Shown here: positions 6,632 through 14,109 of the stretch, in pieces
Layout of the letters: every line of letters starts with the position of its first letter
Numbering within the stretch: position 1 is the first letter of the stretch
Source: DAOTVY01 sp041082245
GTDB lineage: Bacteria > Chloroflexota > Chloroflexia > DTKN01
DNA length: 32,737 bases
Direction of reading: 5' to 3'
Assembly (NCBI GenBank): GCA_041082245.1
Contig: JBDOIE010000093.1
Location: 1 to 32,737, forward strand
Translations under genes and position numbers: made by a program
Notes under the pieces: generated by a model
What the model was told of the DNA's origin: nothing
Seen by the model: the letters and a program-made list of their open reading frames with translations, nothing else
The model's database searches: none

Positions 6632-7166
6632 AGGGGCGCTCCGAAAACTCGAGCTGCAGTCTCCCATTGGGAAGGTAATAGGAGCGCGCAAAGCAAGGAA
6701 GATCGTCCGGGCGAGGCCGGAGCAACCGGGGCAAAAGGAGCGGCAGGTCCTCTACCAGCGGCAACTCCGGTAGCCGCGCGAGAGGGACCCACTCCAGGGT
6801 GCCTTCCCGGGAGGGGCGAACGCTTCGGGATGGTGCCGGGCCGACAAAGCAAAAGACCAGCACGCCAGGTCCCTGGCTTAAAGAGACGTGCAGGATGCCG
6901 CGCAGGTACAGTTCGGACACCTCCAGCCCTGTCTCCTCCCGGATTTCCCGGCGTGCTGCCTGGTACGGGTCTTCGTGTGCCTCCATATGCCCGCCGACCC
7001 CGTTGTATAGCCCCGCCCAGAGCGGCTTCTCCGGTGCTCCTTTCAGCAGGAGCACCGCATCGCCGTCCACCAGGAAGCAGAGCACGCGGGGGACGACGGT
7101 ATAGCGTCCCAAGCGTGGCCCCTGGGCGTCTTCGCCGCGCGCACCCCGCTCACCATCCTCGAGCAT
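6600..7166 (-). CDS. NUDIX hydrolase
   Basis: The 188-aa protein contains a complete NUDIX box at residues 59-81: GHMEAHE, seven residues, then REIREETGL, matching GX5EX7REUXEEXGU. These enzymes hydrolyse nucleoside diphosphates linked to another group with Mg2+. The upstream beta strands (TVVPRVLCFLVDGDAVLLLKG) are MutT-like, so an oxidised-nucleotide or nucleotide-sugar substrate is plausible but not decided. The ATG at 7166 is chosen because GGAGGTG lies 7 bp upstream (7180-7174). A longer frame to 7217 lacks support. The start overlaps the end of the glycoside hydrolase gene by 17 bp, indicating translational coupling in the lipM operon. Confidence 0.88.
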   Translation of the reverse strand: MLEDGERGARGEDAQGPRLGRYTVVPRVLCFLVDGDAVLLLKGAPEKPLWAGLYNGVGGHMEAHEDPYQAARREIREETGLEVSELYLRGILHVSLSQGPGVLVFCFVGPAPSRSVRPSREGTLEWVPLARLPELPLVEDLPLLLPRLLRPRPDDLPCFARSYYLPNGRLQLEFSERPFTGCPGRKGG

Positions 7167-8316
7167 AGCGCTGCACCTCCAGATAGATCGGCCGCGGAGT
7201 AAAGTCGAACCCCACAAAGTTGTAGTATACGCTCGCGCTCGCCCCGCCCCACGGCATCCGGAACTGCCAGAACGCCAGCACCGCCAGCCAGTCCTGGGAC
7301 TCGGACCAGCGGCAGGCCTCCAGCGTGTAGGCGATCCGCTCCGCGGGGCGTACGGCGAACGCCCAGCGTGGGTGGTCGTTCCATCCGGCCTCGGTGATGT
7401 ACACCTTCTTGCTGGCGTCCCCGTTGCGCTCCATCACGCGCCGCAACAGTTCCACCCGGCGGAAATTCACCCGGGCCGGGTCGGGCCTCCCCGGGCCCGG
7501 CCGACGCGGATCGCGGCGCTTCGGATCGAGCCAGTCGGAAAACGGCCACTGGCGGCCGTAGGCGTGCGCCGCCAGGGCATCGAAGTAGGGCCGGGCTCCG
7601 GCGTCGTACATCGCCTGGAGGTAGAGGAGGTCGTCCCAGGCCCGGCCGCTCTCCGGGGATTCGGTCGTGGGAGCCAGCCCCGCGGCGAGCACGACCGCCT
7701 CCGAGTTGGCCGCGTGGATCGCCTCGTAGGCCGTGCGCAGCAACGCCACGTACCCCGCCGGATCGGGCCGACGGCCACCCCACTCGAAGGCCAGGTTTGG
7801 CTCGTTCCAGACGACGATATGGTTCACCTTCCCCCGGTAGCGCTCTGCAAACGCCGCCGCAAAGCGGGCATAGTCCGGGTAATGGCTTTCGTCCAGGTAG
7901 CGGCTGGAACTGCCCGGCGGGCGGGCCCAGGCCGGCACGAGGTCCAGCCGGGCGATCACGTGCAGCCCTTGTTGATAGGCCAGCTCGATCACCTGATCGG
8001 CGTGCGTCCAATCGTAGTGGCCGGGCTGCGGCTCGATGTAGGCCCAGGGAAAGGTCTCCACGATCCAGGGCGCCCCCATCTCCCGCACCATCTCCAGCGT
8101 GCGGGCGATCTTCCACACCTCCACCTCATCGGCGAGGCGCGTATGGACGCCCAATTTCGGGTTGCGCGTTTCCACTACGAGCGGCGTCGGCGGAGGAAGG
8201 AGGGGAGCCGGCCGTGGAGGGCGGTAGCCTAGCCACCCGGCCACGAGCGCCCCCAGCAAGGGGAGCCCGATGAGCAGCACCGGGACCCAGTGCTGGCGCC
8301 CCCGACCGCTTCCCAT
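7150..8316 (-). CDS. Membrane-anchored clan GH-A glycoside hydrolase-like protein
   Basis: The 388-aa protein has an N-terminal signal anchor (VPVLLIGLPLLGALVAGWLG, residues 11-30) and a proline-rich linker, then a TIM-barrel domain on the outer face. The acid/base candidate is Glu172 in VVWNEPNLAFEW. The nucleophile candidate is Glu309 in VYITEAGW, the two-glutamate arrangement of retaining clan GH-A enzymes (GH5/GH39-like). A FPWAYIEPQPG segment (89-99) lines the barrel start. It is clearly paralogous to the N-terminal half of the fusion protein at 15194-18250. The substrate is unknown; envelope or extracellular polysaccharide is the reasonable guess. It lies 16 bp after lipM and overlaps the NUDIX gene, so all three form one transcript. 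Confidence 0.82.
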   Translation of the reverse strand: MGSGRGRQHWVPVLLIGLPLLGALVAGWLGYRPPRPAPLLPPPTPLVVETRNPKLGVHTRLADEVEVWKIARTLEMVREMGAPWIVETFPWAYIEPQPGHYDWTHADQVIELAYQQGLHVIARLDLVPAWARPPGSSSRYLDESHYPDYARFAAAFAERYRGKVNHIVVWNEPNLAFEWGGRRPDPAGYVALLRTAYEAIHAANSEAVVLAAGLAPTTESPESGRAWDDLLYLQAMYDAGARPYFDALAAHAYGRQWPFSDWLDPKRRDPRRPGPGRPDPARVNFRRVELLRRVMERNGDASKKVYITEAGWNDHPRWAFAVRPAERIAYTLEACRWSESQDWLAVLAFWQFRMPWGGASASVYYNFVGFDFTPRPIYLEVQRYARGW

Positions 8317-8332
8317 CGTGGCCTCCTGGCGA

Positions 8333-9142
8333 TCAACGCCGCAAGTTCCACTCCGCGCTCTCGTACCGGGCGCGCAGCGCCGGCAGGCGCGCCCGTTCCC
8401 ACGGGGTCAGCTCGCCCACCTCGAGGACAACGCCCCACTGCTCCCGGAACCCTTCACAGAGCGCTTCCACGAGCGCTTCCGGGCGCACTTCTCTTCCCAG
8501 CGCCTCGCGCAGCGAGATCAGGCGTGGCCGCAGGAAGGCAGCAAGTTGCTTTTTCGTCATCCCTGGTGGCGGCTGCAGCACCTCTGCCTGGCGCTCCACG
8601 TCCACCTCGAGCAGGATGGCGCCGTGCTGCAGCAGCGCGCCCGCGCGCCGCACCTGCGCGCTGCCGATCACCTTGCGGCCGTCGACCGTCACTTCGTAGT
8701 CGCTCGGGGCATCGAAGCAGGCTGCGGAACCCAGGCCGGGCCCCCGCCGCTCGGCAGGGGCCATCTCGGCCGGCACCCCCAGCCGCCGCAGGCCGGCCAC
8801 GAGCGCGCTGCTGATCTTGCGGTACGACTCGCGGATGCTCCCGGACACAAGTGGGTCTTCCTCCCCGGCTACCACGCTGTAGGTCACCTCGCGGTCGTGC
8901 AGGATCGCGCGGCCGCCCGTCGGACGGCGTACCCAGTCCACCCCCAGGCGCTGGCACGCCTCAGCGTCGACCTCCCGTCCCGCACGTTGAAAATACCCAA
9001 TGGAAAGGCAAGGCGGCTGCCAGCGGTAGAAGCGCAGGGTGGGCGGGGATTCCCCGGCCACGTATGCCTCCAGGATCGCCTCGTCCACGGCCATATTCGT
9101 GAACCCGTCGGCAGCACCGTCCACGATCAAGCGCCAGGCCAT
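8333..9142 (-). CDS. lipM: Octanoyltransferase, LipM type (BPL/LplA family)
   Basis: The 269-aa protein belongs to the biotin/lipoate ligase fold family. It has RRPTGGRAILHD (residues 72-83) and the LipM signature CFDAPSDYEV (142-151), followed by GRKVIGSAQ with the family lysine (Lys157). Cys142 lines up with the acyl-accepting cysteine of B. subtilis LipM, which moves octanoate from acyl carrier protein to GcvH at the start of lipoate synthesis. LplA-type lipoate ligase is the alternative, but the cysteine motif favours LipM. ATG 9142 is chosen because GGGAGGA lies 6 bp upstream. It is the first gene of a leftward operon with the glycoside hydrolase and NUDIX genes. No gcvH, lipA or lipL is in the window. 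Confidence 0.87.
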   Translation of the reverse strand: MAWRLIVDGAADGFTNMAVDEAILEAYVAGESPPTLRFYRWQPPCLSIGYFQRAGREVDAEACQRLGVDWVRRPTGGRAILHDREVTYSVVAGEEDPLVSGSIRESYRKISSALVAGLRRLGVPAEMAPAERRGPGLGSAACFDAPSDYEVTVDGRKVIGSAQVRRAGALLQHGAILLEVDVERQAEVLQPPPGMTKKQLAAFLRPRLISLREALGREVRPEALVEALCEGFREQWGVVLEVGELTPWERARLPALRARYESAEWNLRR

Positions 9143-9175
9143 CCATGGTCCTCCCGAACGCGCTCTAACGAGCCG

Positions 9176-9184
9176 ATTATACCA
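9176..9184 (-). promoter_or_regulatory. Extended -10 promoter of the lipM operon
   Basis: Read leftward, TGG-TATAAT (9184-9176) is a perfect -10 hexamer with the TGn extension. No good -35 is present at the usual distance, which fits extended -10 promoters. The start would be near 9169, giving a leader of about 27 nt. Confidence 0.6.
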
Positions 9185-9217
9185 TACCCGGAAAGCCAAG
9201 CACGTTCGTCCGCGCGA

Positions 9218-9246
9218 TTGACAAAGAAATAGCCCGATGCTATACT
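9218..9246 (+). promoter_or_regulatory. Sigma-70-type promoter of the sugar ABC operon
   Basis: TTGACA (9218-9223), a 17-bp spacer and TATACT (9241-9246). The start would be near 9253, leaving an unusually long untranslated leader of about 255 nt before the ATG at 9508. Confidence 0.87.
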
Positions 9247-9252
9247 GAAATT

Positions 9253-9507
9253 TGAAACCCAGGACATCCCAGAACGTGTGCGGCTGGCCACACGTCCGTT
9301 GAGCCGAAACAGCGGGTCTTGCGGTCCCGATCTGGAGGTTCCCTGGCACTCTTGCATCCCTGGGAACCCCCTCGTTGTGGCCTAGGCGCACCCGGTTGGC
9401 CGCCGGGAAGCGCAGGACCGAAATAGGGCCGGAAAGGGGGGATGTGGAAAGGGCTTGAGCCGATGTGCTTTCGCACGATTCCAGACCCTCAAAGAGGAGG
9501 AACGAAG
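9253..9507 (+). promoter_or_regulatory. Structured leader of the sugar ABC operon
   Basis: The leader carries three clear inverted repeats. They are ACGTGTG/CACACGT (9274-9280 and 9289-9295), GGTTCCC/GGGAACC (9337-9343 and 9362-9368) and a two-part stem, GCGC plus CCCGG pairing with CCGGG plus GCGC (9386-9413). A smaller GTGC-TTTC-GCAC hairpin lies near 9467. No riboswitch class is recognised, and no open reading frame within it has a ribosome site. They could be repressor operators downstream of the promoter or RNA stems controlling translation. Confidence 0.45.
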
Positions 9508-10770
9508 ATGAGCAAGCGCTGGTTGTTGGTTCTAACCGTCCTCACGCTGATGGGTGTCCTGGCCGCCTGCGGGCCTGCTCCCGCGACCACCCCGCCCCCG
9601 CCTCCTACCCAGCCGCCCCAGCCGACGCAGCCGCCGGCTCCGACCCAGGTGCCGCCGACCAAGGCTAAGCCGATCACCGTCACCCTCTGGCACGCCTGGA
9701 CGGGCGCGGAGGAGACGGTGCTGAAGGAGGTCGTCGGGCGGTTCATGTCCAAGAACCCGAACATCACAATCAAACTGCTGCAGGTGCCCTTCGATCAGTT
9801 GCAGAGCAAGTTCACCACCGAAGCCGGTGCGGGAGGAGGCCCGGATATCCTGATCGGCCCCACGGACTGGGTGGGCCCGCTGGCCGAGGCCGGATTGCTC
9901 CGGCCGCTGGATGAGGCGGTGGCCGATGTGATCGGCGACTTTATGCCCACCACCGTCGAGGCGCTGAAGTGGCAGGGCAAGCTGTACGGTTTCCCCGAGT
10001 CGTTCGAGTGCGTCGCGATGTACTACAACACCAGCCTGATCTCGACCCCGCCCAAGGACACCGACGAACTGAAAGCCGTGGCCGCGGAAAAGGGCGTGGG
10101 GCTGAACACCGGCTTCTACTTCGCCTTCGGCTGGATCCCGGCCTTCGGCGGCCGGTTGTTCGACGAGAACTTCAAGTGCATCCTGGACCAGGGCGGCACG
10201 GTGGACGCGCTGAACTTCCTGGCCGAGATGGCCCAATCCCCCGGCGTCCAGGCGACCGACGACTATGGTAAACTGGAGACCCTCTTCAAGGAAGAGCAGG
10301 TCGCGATCATCTTCAACGGTCCGTGGGCGAGTGGCGACTATGTGGACGCGCTGGGCGCGGACAAGGTAGCCGTCGCTCCCTTCCCGGTGCCCACGGCGAC
10401 CGGCAAGCCGGCCGGCCCCTTCCTGGGCGTCAAGCACTTCATGTTCAGCGCGAACTCTGACGAGGAGCACTTCCAGGCCGCGCTGGCCTTCGTCAAGTAC
10501 GTCACCAGCCCCGAGATCTCGGAGCTCCTGATGAACCGGGCAGGGCACCTGCCGGCGAACTTGAAGGTCGAGGTCCCGGCGGATAACGTCATCGTCAACG
10601 GTTTCATCGAGCAGGCCAAAACCGCGACCCCCTTCCCGAACGTGAAGGAGATGGGGGCCGTCTGGACGCCCGGCGGCGACATGATCAAGAAGGTCATCGC
10701 GGGTGAGATCACCGCGGAGCAGGCAGTGGCGGAGGCCACCCAGCTGATCAACGAGGCGAACAAGAAGTAG
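9508..10770 (+). CDS. Sugar ABC transporter substrate-binding lipoprotein (MalE-like)
   Basis: The 420-aa extracytoplasmic solute-binding protein has a lipoprotein signal (MSKRWLLVLTVLTLMGVLAAC) with lipobox LAAC, so the mature protein starts at Cys21. A Pro/Gln/Thr-rich tether of about 30 residues follows. The binding domain begins at ITVTLWHAWTGAEETVL and includes GGGPDILIGPTDWVGPLAEAG and IIFNGPWASGDYV, typical of the family 1 sugar-binding proteins that serve MalFG-type permeases. The ligand is probably an oligosaccharide. ATG 9508 is chosen for GAGGAGG seven bases upstream (9494-9500) and because it opens the signal peptide directly; frame upstream to 9442 lies in the leader. First gene of a four-gene operon. 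Confidence 0.93.
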   Translation: MSKRWLLVLTVLTLMGVLAACGPAPATTPPPPPTQPPQPTQPPAPTQVPPTKAKPITVTLWHAWTGAEETVLKEVVGRFMSKNPNITIKLLQVPFDQLQSKFTTEAGAGGGPDILIGPTDWVGPLAEAGLLRPLDEAVADVIGDFMPTTVEALKWQGKLYGFPESFECVAMYYNTSLISTPPKDTDELKAVAAEKGVGLNTGFYFAFGWIPAFGGRLFDENFKCILDQGGTVDALNFLAEMAQSPGVQATDDYGKLETLFKEEQVAIIFNGPWASGDYVDALGADKVAVAPFPVPTATGKPAGPFLGVKHFMFSANSDEEHFQAALAFVKYVTSPEISELLMNRAGHLPANLKVEVPADNVIVNGFIEQAKTATPFPNVKEMGAVWTPGGDMIKKVIAGEITAEQAVAEATQLINEANKK

Positions 10771-10787
10771 CGCTCCCGTTTGCGACG

Positions 10788-10822
10788 GCGGCGGGCGAGG
10801 CCCACCGCGCTTCGCCCGCCGC
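10788..10822 (+). other. Strong intercistronic hairpin after the binding-protein gene
   Basis: A perfect 11-bp GC stem, GCGGCGGGCGA (10788-10798) pairing with TCGCCCGCCGC (10812-10822), has a 13-nt loop. No T-run follows, so full termination is unlikely. Such hairpins between the binding-protein and permease genes commonly protect the upstream message and keep the binding protein in excess. Confidence 0.6.
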
Positions 10823-10867
10823 TCTTCCTACGAAGGATCGGTAGCCGGGCAGCACGGGAGGACTCTG

Positions 10868-12145
10868 ATGGCTGTGCAGGCGATTTCCCGGGCCCGCAAG
10901 CGGGCCGCCCAGCCCTCGTTGTGGAGACGCCTCTGGGAGGCACGGCTAGCCTACCTCTACATCCTCCCGGCAGGCCTTATCATGTTGATCATCACCTTCT
11001 TGCCGATCTTGTTCCAGATCTGGATGTCCCTGACGGACTATGGGGTGAAGAACCTGAAGACCGGGGGCCTGGGCGGTCTCCTCGCTATGGTCGTCGCATC
11101 CTTCTCTCCGGCATCTTCCCGCCCCGATGTCCCCGCTCCTTCCTTCATCGGCCTCCAGAACTTTTACCAGATCCTCACGAACCGCCTGGCCCTCTCCGAG
11201 TACGATTTCTGGCGCATGCTCGGGTTTAACCTCGTCTGGACGTTCATCAACGTCTTCTTCCACGTCGTGCTCGGTGTGGCCTTTGCGATGCTCCTGAACA
11301 CGAAGGGCCTCTTCGGGAAACGCTTCTACCGCGCCTTCTACATCATCCCCTGGGCACTCCCCGCGCTGATCTCCGGCATGGTCTGGCACAATATGTACGA
11401 CAAGGATTACGGCGCGGTCAACCTGCTCACGAAGTGGAAGGTCGACTGGCTGAACGAAACTGTGGAGCCGGTGCGACGCCTCTTCCAGATCCTTGCGAAA
11501 GCCCTGGGGCAGGAAGCCTCCTTTCAGGCCCTCGCTGCCCGCCTGGATGCCCTTTCTTCCCTGGTCTATTACCTGATCGCGTTCGGCGTCGTGGGGCTGA
11601 TCGTCCTTCTCTTCTTCCTCCTCCGCCGCTACGATCCGGGAGCGGGCACACGCGCGGTCGTACTGATGGTGGCCATCCTGCTCGGAGTTGCAACGTTGCT
11701 CTTCATCGGCTGGAAGATGCCCTATTCTTTCTACGCCGTGCTCATAGCGAACATCTGGCTCGGCTGGCCGTTTATGATGACCGTTGCCACCGGTGCCCTC
11801 CAGGGGATCCCGGAGGAACTGTACGAAGCGGCGCGCATCGATGGGGCAAGTGCCTGGCAATCGTTCTGGCAGGTGACTGTGCCGCTCCTGCGGCCCTCGA
11901 TGGTCCCGGCGATCATGATCGGGATGATGATGACCTTTAACCAGTTCAACGTCATCTACTTCGTCACCGGCGGGAACCCGCTCCACCGCACCGAGATCCT
12001 CGTGACGCAGGCGTTCCGATTGGTGAACGAGCAGCGGATGTACGGGGTTGCCGCCGCCTTTTCCTTTATCGTCTTCGTCATCCTGGCCGTGCTCACGATG
12101 ATCACGAACCGCGTCTCTCGGGCGACCGAAAGCTATGCTGTCTGA
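10868..12145 (+). CDS. Sugar ABC permease, MalF-like, with inserted helix pair
   Basis: The 425-aa inner-membrane permease has the ATPase-contacting EAA loop EELYEAARIDGASAWQSFW (residues 316-334) and normal MalF-like flanks: LAYLYILPAGLIML (28-40), FYIIPWALPALISGMVW (157-173) and IWLGWPFMM (296-304). In ordinary MalF-like permeases the segment KVDWL is followed shortly by the helix containing IWxGxPF. Here about 90 residues (195-284) intervene. They contain an amphipathic stretch and two strong hydrophobic helices (about 232-253 and 262-282) joined by an LLRRYDPG turn. The ATG follows GGGAGGA by five bases. It is co-transcribed with the binding protein and with the MalG-like gene, which begins 10 bp after its stop. 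Confidence 0.9.
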   Translation: MAVQAISRARKRAAQPSLWRRLWEARLAYLYILPAGLIMLIITFLPILFQIWMSLTDYGVKNLKTGGLGGLLAMVVASFSPASSRPDVPAPSFIGLQNFYQILTNRLALSEYDFWRMLGFNLVWTFINVFFHVVLGVAFAMLLNTKGLFGKRFYRAFYIIPWALPALISGMVWHNMYDKDYGAVNLLTKWKVDWLNETVEPVRRLFQILAKALGQEASFQALAARLDALSSLVYYLIAFGVVGLIVLLFFLLRRYDPGAGTRAVVLMVAILLGVATLLFIGWKMPYSFYAVLIANIWLGWPFMMTVATGALQGIPEELYEAARIDGASAWQSFWQVTVPLLRPSMVPAIMIGMMMTFNQFNVIYFVTGGNPLHRTEILVTQAFRLVNEQRMYGVAAAFSFIVFVILAVLTMITNRVSRATESYAV

Positions 12146-12155
12146 GGGGACTCCG

Positions 12156-14090
12156 ATGGCGAAACGTGAACTGGCTCCCGGTCTGATCGTCCTCGGCGCG
12201 CTTGTGGCCCTCTGCGGAGGTCTCTTCATCTGGGTGCTCCGGCGCTGGCCCTATGCCCCGGCCTTCTCGGTGCTCGTTGTGCTGGGTATCTCGGTCCTGC
12301 TTTCGGGCATCATCGGGAACAAGCCATGGCGGAAGGTGTCCCGCCACATCCTTGCGCAGCTCGCCTGCCTCCTGGTCCTGGCAAGCGTCCTCTTCCCGGT
12401 GCTCTGGGTCGTCGGGATGGCGATGGATCCCCGGGATATCCTCCGCCCGCTGGACCTCTCGATCATCACGCGTATCCCGGCGAACCTCTTGCGCGTGGCT
12501 CCGAAGCGCTTTCCGCTTCCCCCGGAGTCGAACGTGATCCGGATGGCACGCTCCTCCCCCGACGATCCGGACGGAGTGGACGTCCTGGGGCTCTACTACC
12601 ACCTCCCCGAGGGGTGGACGCGTGCTGACCTGCTTCTCCCCAGCATCTGGACGATCGAGGGCATGATCCTCGACTGGCGTCCGGTCGTGCCGCTGCCCGA
12701 AGGCGCTACATCGCTTGCGTTCCCCGGCCAGATCACCCAGCTGCCCGAAGACATCGAGGTCGCGGCACTCCTGCGGCTGGAAGAAGCCGTGCGCCCCGAC
12801 GGCTGGGTCGTGCTCGAGGGCCGACCGTATGCCGTGCCCAAAGCGTGGAGCCTGAAGCGTGTGGGGAAACCGACCCTGTGGCTGCTGGATAACCACCTCC
12901 TCCATTGGGGGATCCTGAAAAGCCTTCCGGAAGGGGAGCTCGTCACACCGCTTGGCGAAGGGGATGATCCTTCCTGCTATATCGTGTTGAAGGGGAAGGA
13001 CGGGGAAACACGCTACAGCTGCCCACAGGGCTACCAGTTGGAGACCGTCCACGAGCCAGCCTACTGGCTTTCGGGCGAACGGATGCTCCTGTGCAACGGC
13101 CGGCGTTCGTCCGCCATCTCCAAGACCGACCTGAGCGATGCCCGCCAGAGCCCCGCCATCTGGACAAGCGGACGCGCGGTGATCGACTGGCGCAGCGCTT
13201 CCATCCGCTCTTTCGCTGCGGTGATCAAGCGCCCTACCTTCAACCCGGTCGGCTTCCCCCGGTTGCTCCTGAACAGCACCCTGCTGGCGGCAGGCGTCTC
13301 CTTCTTCTGCATCCTCGTGGGCACAACCGCGGCATACGCCTTCTCCCGCTTTACCTTCCCCGGCCGGCAGGCCGGGATGCTGGGCTTTGTGATCGTCCTG
13401 ATGATGCCCTCGGTCGCCACGCTCGCGCCCCTCTTTGTGATCCTGAACGCGGTGAGCGTCCGGCCGAAGGTGTTCCAGGTCCTGCTGTGGGCTGTCGGGG
13501 GCATCCTGGTCGTGCTCGGTCTGCTGCTGCTTCTGTGGCGTCTGCTGCGCCGCCCGGAGGGATGGCGGTGGCTCCTGCTGCCGCTATTTTGCCTGATGCT
13601 CGGGGCGCTGGTCGAGTCCGCGGGGCTGCGTATGGCCACCGAAGGGGAACCGCTCGTGCTGCGCAACTCCCTTCTCGGTGTGGGAATCGCCATGGTGGCC
13701 GGCGCTCTGCCCTTTTCCATCTGGAATATGAAGGGCTTTATCGATACCATCCCGAAGGAACTGGAGGAAGCCGCCCGCATCGACGGGGCATCCCCAGGCC
13801 AGACCTTCGTGCAGATCATGCTGCCCCTGGCCGTGCCGGGGCTTGCCGTCACCGCCCTCTTCGGCTTTATCTCCGGGTGGACCGAGTTCGTCCTGTCCTG
13901 GCAGTTCCTGACCAACCCGAACAATTTCACCCTCGCGATGGCTCTCTACGGGATGCAGGGCGAACGGAACACCCCCTGGGCGAACTTTGCCGCGATGTCG
14001 ATCCTCGTTTCTATCCCCGTCACGGGGGTCTTTTTTGCGCTGCAGCGCTATATCGTGAGCGGGCTGACCCTGGGCGCGGTCAAGGGTTAG
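12156..14090 (+). CDS. Sugar ABC permease, MalG-like, greatly enlarged
   Basis: At 644 aa this is more than twice the usual MalG-like length (about 280). The C-terminal core is standard: LLLNSTLLAAGVSFFCILVG (370-389), ALPFSIWNMKGF (517-528) and the EAA loop ELEEAARIDGASPGQTF (535-551). Added parts are two extra N-terminal helices (about 10-28 and 36-54) and a roughly 275-residue extracytoplasmic segment (91-365) between the first core helix and the next. An inserted helix pair (about 441-461 and 471-489, joined by WRLLRRPEGW) precedes the ALPFSIW helix. The large loop has Trp-rich and Cys-containing strands but no recognised domain. ATG 12156 is chosen for GAGGGGA five bases upstream; an ATG at 12135 overlaps the previous gene's end. 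Confidence 0.88.
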   Translation: MAKRELAPGLIVLGALVALCGGLFIWVLRRWPYAPAFSVLVVLGISVLLSGIIGNKPWRKVSRHILAQLACLLVLASVLFPVLWVVGMAMDPRDILRPLDLSIITRIPANLLRVAPKRFPLPPESNVIRMARSSPDDPDGVDVLGLYYHLPEGWTRADLLLPSIWTIEGMILDWRPVVPLPEGATSLAFPGQITQLPEDIEVAALLRLEEAVRPDGWVVLEGRPYAVPKAWSLKRVGKPTLWLLDNHLLHWGILKSLPEGELVTPLGEGDDPSCYIVLKGKDGETRYSCPQGYQLETVHEPAYWLSGERMLLCNGRRSSAISKTDLSDARQSPAIWTSGRAVIDWRSASIRSFAAVIKRPTFNPVGFPRLLLNSTLLAAGVSFFCILVGTTAAYAFSRFTFPGRQAGMLGFVIVLMMPSVATLAPLFVILNAVSVRPKVFQVLLWAVGGILVVLGLLLLLWRLLRRPEGWRWLLLPLFCLMLGALVESAGLRMATEGEPLVLRNSLLGVGIAMVAGALPFSIWNMKGFIDTIPKELEEAARIDGASPGQTFVQIMLPLAVPGLAVTALFGFISGWTEFVLSWQFLTNPNNFTLAMALYGMQGERNTPWANFAAMSILVSIPVTGVFFALQRYIVSGLTLGAVKG

Positions 14091-14109
14091 CGCATCAGGA
14101 GGACAGGAA

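Noticed and set aside
10788..10822. Hairpin after the binding-protein gene as a full terminator.
   Set aside because: No T-run follows, and the permease genes downstream have no promoter of their own that I can see.
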